A stretch of DNA of 64,000 nucleotides from Flavobacterium filum DSM 17961 (GTDB taxonomy: Bacteria; Bacteroidota; Bacteroidia; Flavobacteriales; Flavobacteriaceae), in the NCBI RefSeq assembly GCF_000425465.1, contig NZ_AUDM01000014.1:43162-107161 (forward strand), given 5' to 3'. Positions within the stretch are counted from its first letter, which is position 1. Each line of letters begins with the position of its first letter. This document shows positions 36,736 to 44,820 of the stretch, one piece after another. A program made the translations under genes and the position numbers. The notes beneath the pieces were generated by a model, which was not told where the DNA came from, made no database searches, and saw nothing but the letters and a program-made list of their open reading frames with translations.

Positions 36736-37395
36736 TTAGCGAACGCCAAAGATACTACTTCCAATCCGAACCATCGTACTTCCACATTCGATAGCGAGTT
36801 GGTAATCGCCACTCATGCCCATGGATAAAGTGGTCAATTGACAGTTGTCAGTTTGCAGTTGGTTGTATTGGTCAAAAATAGTTTTTAAATGTAAAAATTC
36901 CCGTTTAATTTGCTCTTGATTTTCAGTAAAAGTAGCCATTCCCATCAAACCGACAATACGAATATTTTCAAAGGTTTTCAATTCTTCTGAATTCAGAATT
37001 TCATGTATTTCTTTTTCATCTAAACCAAATTTTGTGTCTTCTTCCGCAATGTGAATTTGCAACAAACAATCAACTGTTCTTTTCCATTTGGCAGCTAAAC
37101 GATTGATTTCTTTTAGCAATTTCAAACTATCTACACCATGAATCAAACTCACGTACGGAATCATGTATTTCACCTTATTCGACTGAACATGGCCAATCAT
37201 GTGCCATTGAATGTCTTTGGGCATTTGTTCCCATTTTTCCGACATTTCCTGAATTTTGTTTTCACCAAAAATGCGTTGCCCGGCATGGTAGGCTTCCATC
37301 AAATCTGCAACCGGTTTGGTTTTGGAAACAGCAACTAGGGTTACGTGGGAGGGTAGGGTAGATTTTATTTTAGATAGGTTTTTTGATATTGACAT
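36736..37395 (-). CDS. yggS: YggS/PROSC-family pyridoxal-phosphate homeostasis protein
   Basis: The 219-residue alanine-racemase-like barrel binds PLP and helps control free vitamin B6. The PLP lysine is in LVAVSKTKP, followed by GENKIQEMSEKW, WHMIGHVQSNKV, HGVDSLKLL and the phosphate loop SMGMSGDYQLAIECGSTMVRIGSSIFG. Just before SMGMSGDY there is a segment, QYNQLQTDNCQLTTL, whose DNA is a repetitive CAATTGACAGTTGTCAGTTTGC sequence of minisatellite type. The reading frame is kept. It lies 6 bp after the secreted orphan gene. Confidence 0.94.
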   Translation of the reverse strand: MSISKNLSKIKSTLPSHVTLVAVSKTKPVADLMEAYHAGQRIFGENKIQEMSEKWEQMPKDIQWHMIGHVQSNKVKYMIPYVSLIHGVDSLKLLKEINRLAAKWKRTVDCLLQIHIAEEDTKFGLDEKEIHEILNSEELKTFENIRIVGLMGMATFTENQEQIKREFLHLKTIFDQYNQLQTDNCQLTTLSMGMSGDYQLAIECGSTMVRIGSSIFGVR

Positions 37396-37401
37396 TTTAT
37401 G

Positions 37402-37929
37402 CTATTTATTATGAAATTCGAGTATTTCGCGACTCTTTTCAATAATCCAATTATTTAATTCCAGACCTAATTCATTCTTAATTTTCTTTTCACTTTCAAT
37501 TTCAGATTGATTAAGTAAAAAGTTTAAAACTTTTTCATTTTTTGATATTTTTAATTTTAAACAAAATAGTTGGTTCTTGTAGTAATAAAATTGAGCAAAT
37601 ATAGATTCCGGTTTATTATCATCATATGAAATATTTTCATTGTAATCTGCTCTAATTAATTCGGAGTCTTTTTCTCTATTATACCTTTTTTTTTCTTCTC
37701 GACTTAAGTTGTTGTAATATTCTTGATTATAGTAATTTAAATATGTTTTTATTGAAAATCTACCCGATCCAATCAGTTTCTTTTTTTCATTATTGATTTT
37801 AATATGACCTTCTGATATTCCATAAATTCCATTTTCTTCACAAATACTATCAATTTTTGTAATTGTTAATTTTTCATTTTGTGAAAAACTAAAATTAATG
37901 AATAAAATAAAGAATAGTATTTTTTTCAT
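37402..37929 (-). CDS. Hypothetical secreted protein
   Basis: The 175-residue protein has a signal peptide (MKKILFFILFINFSFSQ) and a charged Lys/Glu/Asn/Tyr-rich body with no motif I recognise. It is likely periplasmic. It lies 6 bp upstream of yggS on the same strand and 42 bp downstream of the RhuM gene. The base composition is more AT-rich than neighbouring conserved genes, which fits an accessory gene, but nothing else supports recent transfer. Confidence 0.6.
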   Translation of the reverse strand: MKKILFFILFINFSFSQNEKLTITKIDSICEENGIYGISEGHIKINNEKKKLIGSGRFSIKTYLNYYNQEYYNNLSREEKKRYNREKDSELIRADYNENISYDDNKPESIFAQFYYYKNQLFCLKLKISKNEKVLNFLLNQSEIESEKKIKNELGLELNNWIIEKSREILEFHNK

Positions 37930-37971
37930 TTTTAATTGTGATTTCTTCTTCTATAAATTACAAAATTGAGT

Positions 37972-38955
37972 TTATTTATTTAAATTTTTAATACTTTCAT
38001 CAAAGTCAGAAATATATTTTTTGTCTTGGATGATTCTAAATTCTTCAAATTCTGAATGTGCTTTATCAATGGCTAGTTCGTGTGAAATTTTTCCGGCATT
38101 TGGTAAAACATCTAAACTATTACTTTCTAAGAATTTGTTGGTGCGTTCTAACCAATCTTTCATCGTCATGATTTGATTTCTACGAGCTTGAAATTCGGCT
38201 AAATCCAAAAAAGCACTGACTAATAAATTCAAGTCACCTATTTCATTCTCGTTCAGATAATTTTTAGCAATAGAAACATCACTTTTCAAAACTTTCCCTT
38301 TTGGGGCGTTTTTCCAAGTGGTTAACCCCATAAAATCTTTTGTTTTATCAGCTCTTTCATAAATAATTTCTGCTGCTGTTTTTCCTGCAATAGCAAAGTG
38401 TAATTTATTTTGAACCATTTTGAAAAACAATTTAGTTTCTTCCGCATTTTTAGCATAATCAGCACTACATTGTTCAAATATATCGCCTAATTTTTGGTAC
38501 AATCTTCTTTCACTTGAACGAATTTCTCTGATTCGCTCTAATAATTCATCAAAATAATCTTTACCAAATGGTTTTCCGTTTTTCAACATTTCATCGTTTA
38601 AAACAAAACCTTTTAGGATAAATTCTTTTAATGTTTGAGTTGCCCAAATTCTAAATTGTGTCGCTTCTTTTGAATTGACACGGTAGCCAACGGCAATAAT
38701 GGCATCTAGATTGTAGAATTTTGTATTGTAGTTTTTGCCGTCTTCCGCAGTATGTGCAAAAATTGCACTAACTGAATCTTCGTTTAATTCATTAGTTTCA
38801 AAGATATTTTTTAGATGTTTTGTGATTACAGTTCTGTCAACTCCAAAAAGTTGAGCAATCATTTTTTGCGAAAGCCAAAAGCTTTCGTTGAGATAAGTAA
38901 CATTGATAGTTACATTCTGTTTTTCTGATTGATAAAATACAATTGTGTTTTGCAT
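37972..38955 (-). CDS. RhuM-family protein
   Basis: The 327-residue protein matches the RhuM (virulence-associated) family: the start FYQSEKQNVTINVTYLNESFWLSQKMIAQLFGV reads as a winged-helix DNA-binding domain, followed by IFAHTAEDGKNYNTKFYNLDAIIAVGYRVNS and a C-terminal region, HFAIAGKTAAEIIYERAD, found in this family. RhuM genes are common in genomic islands and near restriction or toxin genes, but the molecular function is not established. No such partner is adjacent; the gene stands alone with an AT-rich minisatellite upstream. Confidence 0.9.
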   Translation of the reverse strand: MQNTIVFYQSEKQNVTINVTYLNESFWLSQKMIAQLFGVDRTVITKHLKNIFETNELNEDSVSAIFAHTAEDGKNYNTKFYNLDAIIAVGYRVNSKEATQFRIWATQTLKEFILKGFVLNDEMLKNGKPFGKDYFDELLERIREIRSSERRLYQKLGDIFEQCSADYAKNAEETKLFFKMVQNKLHFAIAGKTAAEIIYERADKTKDFMGLTTWKNAPKGKVLKSDVSIAKNYLNENEIGDLNLLVSAFLDLAEFQARRNQIMTMKDWLERTNKFLESNSLDVLPNAGKISHELAIDKAHSEFEEFRIIQDKKYISDFDESIKNLNK

Positions 38956-38980
38956 GGCGTAAAATGTTTATAATATTTGT

Positions 38981-39032
38981 CTATTTCTTTTTTCTATATT
39001 CTATTCTCTTTTTTCTATATTCTTTTTTCTTA
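38981..39032. repeat. Minisatellite of GAATA(TA)GAAAAAAGA units
   Basis: Read on the minus strand this is AAAAAAGAATATAGAAAAAAG followed by further variants of the same unit. The same family occurs at 57591-57642. It separates the RhuM and DUF1015 genes. Confidence 0.75.
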
Positions 39033-39063
39033 AATCAAAAATCGTTAATCATCAATCGTTACT

Positions 39064-40281
39064 CTACAACTCATACACCATCAACCCACTTCTAAACTTC
39101 GGTTCGATATAAGTGCTTTTCGGTGGCATAATCAAATTATTATCTGCCAAGGCTTTAATTTCTGAAATATCGGAAGGATAAAGCATAAAACCAACTTCAA
39201 ATTCACCTTCGTCAATCAATTCCTTAATGGTTAAAATGGATTGCTTTCCGGGAATGTATTCGATGCGTTCGTCGTTGCGTAAATCTTCAATTCCAAGTAA
39301 TGGTTGCAATACTTTATCATACAAAATTTGAGCATCTAAGTTTTCTAAAATTGTAGGATTACTATTTTCCAACTTATAAAACAAAGCATAAAAATTCCCA
39401 TCCAAATACATCCCAAACTCAAATTTACTTTGCGGTTTCCACAATTCTTGTTCTTTGTTTTTGATGATAAAATGTTCATCTAATTGGGCTAAAAAATCAT
39501 TGACTTCATATCCATTCAAATCGCGAATGATTCGATTGAATTCATAAATTTTTACTTCACTTTCGGCAATTAAAAAACTCATGAAATAGTTCAAGTTTTC
39601 ATTTCCTTCAGCTTTATATTCATCATGTAATAATTCTGCCGAAGCTGAACGATGATGACCATCTGCAATATACAACTCCGGAATTTTGTCAAACTGTTCT
39701 TGCAACCACTCAATTTCTGCTTCATTATCAATTTTCCACAATTGATGTTTCTCTTTGTTTGTGGTGGAATAATTGTATAGTGGAATACTTTTTTTCTTTT
39801 CAGTAATCCATTGATTAATCGAACTATTATCCGGATAAGTTATTAAAACCGGTTCCGTATTAAAACCTGTTTGATGTAAATAATCTTTAAACAATTCCAC
39901 ACGATATTGCAACGTGTCTTCGTGTTTTTTGATGACATTATTTTTGTAATCTTCAATGGAAGTTCCGGCTACTATTCCGGTAAATGAATTGGTTTTCGTA
40001 TGAATTTCATATACAAAAAAAACGGGTTTTGTTTCTTCAACAAAAACACCATCGGTCTTAAAATCTTGGTATTTATGAGCCACACCTTTGAAACGTTTAT
40101 CTAAGGTGATTTTTTGCGAATGTACATACGCCGGATGAATCACATGCAAAAACGAATACGGATTAAAACTCAACCAAGCCGCCAACTCAGCCGAACTGTA
40201 ATCGTCATAATTTCTACACGTTACCAAGCCAACTTTATCCGCAGTGGGACGAACGGCTTTAAAGGGGATTATTTTGCTCAT
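39064..40281 (-). CDS. DUF1015 family protein
   Basis: The 405-residue cytoplasmic protein has DUF1015 features: IIPFKAVRPTADKVGLV at the start, NPYSFLHVIHP, the YIADGHHRSASAELL motif that gives the family a putative HTH/ParB-like resemblance, and a C-terminal EYIPGKQSILTI stretch and MPPKSTYIEPKFRSGLMVYEL ending. I recall the gene sometimes being found near serA/serC in other Bacteroidetes, although not here. Function is not established. It lies downstream of the 3-hydroxybutyryl-CoA dehydrogenase gene across a 19-bp-arm palindrome. Confidence 0.9.
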   Translation of the reverse strand: MSKIIPFKAVRPTADKVGLVTCRNYDDYSSAELAAWLSFNPYSFLHVIHPAYVHSQKITLDKRFKGVAHKYQDFKTDGVFVEETKPVFFVYEIHTKTNSFTGIVAGTSIEDYKNNVIKKHEDTLQYRVELFKDYLHQTGFNTEPVLITYPDNSSINQWITEKKKSIPLYNYSTTNKEKHQLWKIDNEAEIEWLQEQFDKIPELYIADGHHRSASAELLHDEYKAEGNENLNYFMSFLIAESEVKIYEFNRIIRDLNGYEVNDFLAQLDEHFIIKNKEQELWKPQSKFEFGMYLDGNFYALFYKLENSNPTILENLDAQILYDKVLQPLLGIEDLRNDERIEYIPGKQSILTIKELIDEGEFEVGFMLYPSDISEIKALADNNLIMPPKSTYIEPKFRSGLMVYEL

Positions 40282-40301
40282 GATTTAAAGTGAATAGTAA
40301 C

Positions 40302-40348
40302 TAGTGAATAGTAATTAGTGGCCGCTAATCACTAATTACTATTCACTA
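40302..40348. repeat. Perfect inverted repeat, 19-bp arms, 9-nt loop
   Basis: TAGTGAATAGTAATTAGTG and its exact complement flank GCCGCTAAT, in the gap between the dehydrogenase stop and the DUF1015 start. There is no T-run on either side, so it is not a classic terminator, but the stem could stop or protect transcripts. Confidence 0.85.
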
Positions 40349-40354
40349 ATCACT

Positions 40355-41245
40355 CTATTTTATAAACTGCTTCGAAACTTTCTCCGCTTTCTTACTCTCC
40401 GAATAATCATAAAAACCTTCTCCGGATTTTACACCTAATTTTCCGGCCATTACCATATTCACTAAAAGTGGACAAGGAGCATATTTTGGGTTTTTGAAAC
40501 CATCATACATCACATTTAAAATCGAAAGACAAACATCCAAACCAATAAAATCGGCTAATTGAAGTGGTCCCATCGGATGAGCCATTCCAAGCTTCATTAC
40601 GGTATCAATTTCTTGAACGCCGGCAACGCCGTTGTATAACGTTTCAATAGATTCATTAATCATGGGAATTAGAATACGATTGGCCACAAAACCGGGATAG
40701 TCGTTCACTTCCGTTGGCGTTTTGCCTAATTTTAATGATAAATCCATGATGATTTTGGTCACTTCATCCGAAGTGTTGTAACCACGAATAATTTCAACCA
40801 ATTTCATAATCGGCACCGGATTCATAAAATGCATTCCAATTACGCGTTCTGGATGAACCACTTGAGCCGCAATTTGTGTGATGGAAATAGATGAAGTGTT
40901 CGTTGCTAAAATCACATTGTGATCACAAACCTCACTTAATTGTTTAAAGATATTCATTTTTAATACCACGTTTTCAGTAGCGGCTTCCACTACTAAATCC
41001 GTACCCACTACACCATCTTTGATGTCGGTATAAGTAATAATATTTGAAATCGTTTTATGCTTGTCGTCTTCCGAAATGGTTCCTTTTGTCACCATTCTAT
41101 CCAAATTGGATGCAATAGTTGCCATTCCTTTTTCCAACGATTTTTCAGAAATATCAATAAGTTTTACGGTAAATCCGCTTTGAGCAAAGGTGTGGGCAAT
41201 TCCGTTACCCATGGTTCCTGCTCCAATTACTGCGATTGTTTTCAT
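40355..41245 (-). CDS. 3-hydroxybutyryl-CoA dehydrogenase
   Basis: The 296-residue NAD(P)-dependent enzyme oxidises 3-hydroxyacyl-CoA or runs the reverse reaction. The Rossmann motif is IAVIGAGTMGNGIAHTFAQ; the catalytic region shows ILATNTSSISITQIA, IGMHFMNPVPIMKLVEII with the catalytic His-Glu pair, and the C-terminal domain GFVANRILIPMINE and DFIGLDVCLSIL. It is monofunctional, without an enoyl-CoA hydratase domain. The route it serves (butyrate, amino-acid or phenylacetate breakdown) cannot be told from the neighbours. Confidence 0.95.
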   Translation of the reverse strand: MKTIAVIGAGTMGNGIAHTFAQSGFTVKLIDISEKSLEKGMATIASNLDRMVTKGTISEDDKHKTISNIITYTDIKDGVVGTDLVVEAATENVVLKMNIFKQLSEVCDHNVILATNTSSISITQIAAQVVHPERVIGMHFMNPVPIMKLVEIIRGYNTSDEVTKIIMDLSLKLGKTPTEVNDYPGFVANRILIPMINESIETLYNGVAGVQEIDTVMKLGMAHPMGPLQLADFIGLDVCLSILNVMYDGFKNPKYAPCPLLVNMVMAGKLGVKSGEGFYDYSESKKAEKVSKQFIK

Positions 41246-41303
41246 TTTATTTTAGTTTGTTTTTGTTTCGGGTTTGCTTCGCCAGTCGCCTTTCAGGCTC
41301 GTG

Positions 41304-41345
41304 TCAAGTTTCAGGTTTCGTAAAAACTTGAAACCTGAAACTTGA
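41304..41345. repeat. Inverted repeat, 16-bp arms (CAAGTTTCAGGTTTC...)
   Basis: CAAGTTTCAGGTTTC and GAAACCTGAAACTTG flank a 10-nt loop, preceded by TTCGGGTTTGCTTCGCCAGT-type sequence (41269 onward). It lies between two minus-strand genes. It may act as a terminator, but the lack of a T-run and the style suggest a dispersed palindromic repeat. Confidence 0.8.
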
Positions 41346-41351
41346 AACAAA

Positions 41352-42320
41352 TTATTTTTCTTCCATCGAATCAATAATCATATACGCCACTCTTAACGCT
41401 TCCGTTCCATCTTCCAACGTTACCACCGGAGTAGTATTATTGTTAATCGCGTCAGCAAAGGTTTCCAATTCATCCAAAATGGCATTGTTCATCGAAACCT
41501 CCGGATTGTCAAAATAAATTTGTTTTTTCACACCTTCAGCATTCTGCAAAATCATATCAAAATCTCCAGGAACTTCCGGTGCGTCTTTCATTTTTACTAC
41601 TTCACACACTTTGTCCAAATAGTCCACTGAGATATACGCATCTTTTTGAAAAAAGCGTGATTTTCGCATATTTTTCATCGAAATTCGGCTCGAAGTGACA
41701 TTCGCTACACAACCATTTTCAAACTCAATTCGAGCATTGGCAATATCGGGCGACTGACTCAACACCGAAACACCACTGGCATGAACTGCTTTTACTTTCG
41801 ACTTTACCACACTCAAAATCGCATCAATATCATGAATCATCAAATCCAAAACCACCGGAACATCCGTTCCTCTCGGATTAAATTCCGCCAAACGATGCGT
41901 TTCAATAAACATTGGATTGTCAATTTGATTTTTCACGGCAATAAAAGCCGGATTAAATCGCTCCACATGACCAACCTGGCCTTTAACATTGTATTCTTTT
42001 GCTAAAGCAATGATTTCTTCCGCTTCTTCAACCGTGGTAGAAATCGGTTTTTCAATAAAAACATGTTTGCCCGATTTAATCGAAACTTTAGCACATTTAT
42101 AGTGCGAAAGCGTAGGAGTCACAATATCAATCACATCCACAGCGTGAATTAATTTGGCAATCGTATCAAAACGTTTATAACCAAATTCAGCCGCAATTTT
42201 CTCGGCATATTCAGCATTTTCGTCATAAAAACCAACTAATTCGTATTTGGAAGATTGATTAAGTAATCGCAAGTGTATTTTTCCAAGGTGTCCGGCACCC
42301 AAAACGCCAACTTTAAGCAT
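41352..42320 (-). CDS. Gfo/Idh/MocA-family oxidoreductase
   Basis: The 322-residue NAD(P)-dependent dehydrogenase starts at the ATG at 42320 (MLKVGVLGAGHLGKIHLRLL). An upstream ATG at 42377 keeps the frame open, but a promoter with -33 and -7 elements lies inside that extension. The Rossmann domain (about 1-120) includes FIEKPISTTVEEAEEI, with the EKP motif that carries the conserved lysine; the C-terminal domain includes DLMIHDIDAILSVVKS, where the family His lies. The substrate is probably a sugar or cyclitol derivative and is unknown. Confidence 0.9.
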   Translation of the reverse strand: MLKVGVLGAGHLGKIHLRLLNQSSKYELVGFYDENAEYAEKIAAEFGYKRFDTIAKLIHAVDVIDIVTPTLSHYKCAKVSIKSGKHVFIEKPISTTVEEAEEIIALAKEYNVKGQVGHVERFNPAFIAVKNQIDNPMFIETHRLAEFNPRGTDVPVVLDLMIHDIDAILSVVKSKVKAVHASGVSVLSQSPDIANARIEFENGCVANVTSSRISMKNMRKSRFFQKDAYISVDYLDKVCEVVKMKDAPEVPGDFDMILQNAEGVKKQIYFDNPEVSMNNAILDELETFADAINNNTTPVVTLEDGTEALRVAYMIIDSMEEK

Positions 42321-42335
42321 AAATGTAAATTTTAT

Positions 42336-42366
42336 CAAAAATAGTAATAATGAGAGCATCTTGCAA
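42336..42366 (-). promoter_or_regulatory. Promoter of the Gfo/Idh/MocA gene (-33 TTG / -7 TATTTTTG)
   Basis: On the minus strand TTG (42364-42366) and TATTTTTG (42336-42343) are 20 bp apart, putting transcription start about 10 nt before the ATG at 42320. This decides between the two possible starts. Confidence 0.6.
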
Positions 42367-42420
42367 TCAAAATTCAAAAATCATCATTCAAAATTCTTGA
42401 TTCACTATTTTTTTGTGCCT

Positions 42421-42559
42421 TATCCCGCTTTTCGTTACAAGATTTTTTGTCCACTTGGCATTTTCTAAGCTAAAAAATGTGCTTCCGCTGGTCGCAATTT
42501 TTTGTCAAGAAAATGACCAAATGGCCTGCAAAATGCTTTCCACTACAATCGGGGGCAGG
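42421..42559 (+). repeat. Dispersed ~139-nt intergenic repeat, copy B
   Basis: This copy starts ATCCCGCTTTTCGTTACAAG and ends GCTTTCCACTACAATCGGGG. The centre has AAAAAATGTGC-TTCCGCTGGTC-GCAATTTTTT, flanked by CATTTTCT and AGAAAATG, which extend the stem. It lies in the divergent gap between the Gfo/Idh/MocA gene and pcm. Confidence 0.8.
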
Positions 42560-42716
42560 GGAGTGTTCAGTAGTCAGTTTTCAGTCTCAGTTTTCAGTCA
42601 CTCCCGAAAACTTTCGGGATCAGTCACAGTTTTTCCCAACTCCCAACTCCCATCTCCCAACATTTGCAAGTTCACTATTTATACTTTAATTTTACCCAAA
42701 CAAACCCAAACCCCAA
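42560..42716. other. Rest of the 396-bp divergent gap: short simple repeats and a small hairpin
   Basis: After copy B the gap holds two CAGTTTTCAGTC units, a perfect hairpin TCCCGAAA-AC-TTTCGGGA, and CAACTCCCAACTCCCATCTCCCAA. Nothing here looks coding. The pcm promoter should lie in the last 60 bp; TTTG at 42663-42666 is a possible -33, but I see no exact TAnnTTTG. Confidence 0.6.
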
Positions 42717-43358
42717 GTGAGAGATACAGAAAAACATCAAGGACTTCGCAATCAGTTAGTAAAGCTGTTATCCGAAAAAGGAATAACCGATAAAAATGTG
42801 TTGGAAGCCATCAAAAAAATTCCACGACATCTGTTTCTTGATTCCGGATTCGAGCAATTTGCTTACCAAGACAAAGCTTTTCCAATTGGTGCCGGGCAGA
42901 CTATTTCACAACCTTATACCGTAGCTTTTCAATCTCAATTATTAGAAGTAAAAAAAGACGATAAAATTCTGGAAATCGGAACCGGTTCCGGCTATCAAAC
43001 AGCTGTTTTATGCACATTGGGAGCCAAAATTTATTCCGTAGAACGCCAAAACGAATTGTTCAAAACCACTTCTTTATTGTTGCCAAAATTGGGTATCAGA
43101 CCAAAACTTTTAACTTTTGGAGATGGTTACAAAGGCTTACCTAACTATGCTCCGTTTGACAGCATAATTGTAACAGCCGGAGCACCAATCATCCCAAAAC
43201 CATTAATGGCTCAATTAAAAATAGGAGGAAGGTTAGTCATTCCACTCGGCGAAAAAGAGCAAATCATGACCTTACTAATTCGCAAAAACGAAACCCAATT
43301 TGAAAAACACGAATTTGGAGAATTTCGATTTGTGCCGTTGCTGGAAGATAAGAATTAG
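42717..43358 (+). CDS. pcm: Protein-L-isoaspartate O-methyltransferase
   Basis: Pcm methylates isoaspartyl residues in damaged proteins using S-adenosylmethionine so that they can revert to aspartate. The 213-residue protein starts with GTG at 42717; no in-frame ATG lies near. Motifs: IPRHLFLDSGFEQFAYQDKA, PIGAGQTISQPYTVAFQSQ (the Pcm signature), SAM motif ILEIGTGSGYQTAVLC, VTAGAPIIPKPLMAQLK and GGRLVIPLGE. It is full length. Confidence 0.96.
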   Translation: MRDTEKHQGLRNQLVKLLSEKGITDKNVLEAIKKIPRHLFLDSGFEQFAYQDKAFPIGAGQTISQPYTVAFQSQLLEVKKDDKILEIGTGSGYQTAVLCTLGAKIYSVERQNELFKTTSLLLPKLGIRPKLLTFGDGYKGLPNYAPFDSIIVTAGAPIIPKPLMAQLKIGGRLVIPLGEKEQIMTLLIRKNETQFEKHEFGEFRFVPLLEDKN

Positions 43359-43398
43359 AATGTAATTTAAGATTGAATTTCTTTTGTTCATTTTCGAA

Positions 43399-43437
43399 TT
43401 TAGACCTGACAGGTTTTTAAAACCTGTCAGGTCTAAA
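43399..43437. repeat. 39-bp near-perfect palindrome (AGACCTGACAGG...)
   Basis: TTTAGACCTGACAGGTTTT and its exact complement are separated by one base. It lies between pcm and the S51 peptidase gene. It could act as a transcript end for pcm, but there is no T-run. From memory, similar AGACCTGACAGGTTTT palindromes are scattered through Flavobacterium genomes. Confidence 0.85.
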
Positions 43438-43507
43438 AAATATACAACTTCCATTATATCGTAATAACCAAAAGATTTTTTCACTATTTTTATAAAAAAC
43501 TAAAGCT

Positions 43508-44788
43508 ATGATTAGAAAATTACTCTTTTTACTTGCTCCATTCTTTTTAAATGCTCAAGGTTATACGAGCTATTTTACCGGAAATACAACCAATATTACC
43601 ACAAATCCAGAATTTGGAGTTTGCTTAATGGGCGGTGCTACCGAACATGATGAAGCCATGAAATGGTTACTTCAAAAAGCAAATGGTGGTGATGTATTTG
43701 TTTTGCGAAGTTCGGGCAGTAATGGGTACAATAATTACTTATATTCACAACTAGGTATTACCGTTAATTCTGTAGAAACCTTAGTCATTACATCCGTTGC
43801 CGGAGCTACAAATCCTTACGTTTTAGATAAAGTAGCCAATGCCGAAATGATTTGGTTTGCCGGTGGAGATCAATGGAATTATGTATCGTATTTTAAAAAT
43901 AATGCTTTAGAAGATTTATTAAACCATCATATCAATGTAAAAAACGCACCGATAGGCGGAACAAGTGCCGGAATGGCAATTTTGGGTGGAAAATATTTCA
44001 ATGCTCAAAATGGTTCGGTTACATCTTCACAGGCGATGAATAATCCGTATCATCCCAATGTAACGTTGGGTTACGATGATTTTCTTACCGTTCCGTTTTT
44101 AGAAGATGTGATTACCGATACGCATTATGATAATCCGGACAGAAGAGGAAGACAAAGCACTTTTATTGCCCGATTTAAAAATGATTTTAATTTTGAAGTA
44201 AAAGGAGTTGCTGCCAATGAATACGTTGCAATTTGCATTGACGAAAACGGAAAAGCCAGAGTTTTTGGCGAATATCCGGCCTATCAAGAATATGCTTTTT
44301 TTGTGCAAGCCAATTGTAGTAATCCTAACGATATAGAAACTATTCAATCTGGCTCTCCGTTGACTTGGAATTACGGCGGACAAGCTTTAAAAGTATATAA
44401 AGTACCAGGAACAATGACCGGAGATCATTTTTTTGATTTAAGCAATTGGCAAAGTGGTTCAAATTCAGGAGGAACGTGGGAACATTGGTCAGTAAACAAT
44501 GGTGTTTTTGCGTCTGTTGCCGGAACTCCAGTTGATTGTTCATTAGCAACAAACAATTTCGACATTTCTAATTTTCAAGTCGTTCCAAATCCAATGTCAA
44601 AAAGTTTTTCTGTAAACGGAATCTCTTTTGCTCAAATTTCTCTTTTTGATATGCAAGGCCGACTTGTTTTACAAAAACAAATCACTAATCAAGAAATCAT
44701 CGAAACAAATCAGTTGCTATCAGGAATCTATACAATCCAAATTAAAGAAGGAAATAAAATTCAAACCAAGAAATTAAGCAAAAAGTAA
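43508..44788 (+). CDS. Secreted S51 (cyanophycinase-like) peptidase with T9SS sorting domain
   Basis: The 426-residue protein has a signal peptide (MIRKLLFLLAPFFLNAQ) and an S51 peptidase domain (about 30-290): AEMIWFAGGDQWNY, the nucleophile serine S153 in IGGTSAGMAILGG and DTHYDNPDRRGRQSTF as in cyanophycinase and dipeptidase E relatives. A C-terminal T9SS type A domain begins near residue 358 (FQVVPNPMSKSF) and ends KTKKLSKK. It should be exported to the cell surface or medium. The substrate is unknown. Confidence 0.92.
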   Translation: MIRKLLFLLAPFFLNAQGYTSYFTGNTTNITTNPEFGVCLMGGATEHDEAMKWLLQKANGGDVFVLRSSGSNGYNNYLYSQLGITVNSVETLVITSVAGATNPYVLDKVANAEMIWFAGGDQWNYVSYFKNNALEDLLNHHINVKNAPIGGTSAGMAILGGKYFNAQNGSVTSSQAMNNPYHPNVTLGYDDFLTVPFLEDVITDTHYDNPDRRGRQSTFIARFKNDFNFEVKGVAANEYVAICIDENGKARVFGEYPAYQEYAFFVQANCSNPNDIETIQSGSPLTWNYGGQALKVYKVPGTMTGDHFFDLSNWQSGSNSGGTWEHWSVNNGVFASVAGTPVDCSLATNNFDISNFQVVPNPMSKSFSVNGISFAQISLFDMQGRLVLQKQITNQEIIETNQLLSGIYTIQIKEGNKIQTKKLSKK

Positions 44789-44796
44789 AAACAAAA

Positions 44797-44820
44797 CCCG
44801 CCGAAAAGCGGGCTTTTTTT
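44797..44820 (+). terminator. Terminator of the S51 peptidase gene
   Basis: CCCGC-CGAAAA-GCGGG is followed by C and a T-run. It overlaps the stop codon of the convergent Fic gene. Confidence 0.8.

Noticed and set aside
38981..39060. Pyrimidine-rich stretch as a non-coding RNA or origin
   Set aside because: It is explained by a minisatellite; there is no DnaA-box cluster or replication gene nearby.
42421..42559. Repeat B as an insertion-sequence remnant
   Set aside because: There is no transposase fragment, target-site duplication or long terminal inverted repeat in any of the three copies.
42413..42793. 126-residue plus-strand ORF over repeat B and the pcm start
   Set aside because: It consists of translated repeat and minisatellite DNA and overlaps pcm in another frame.
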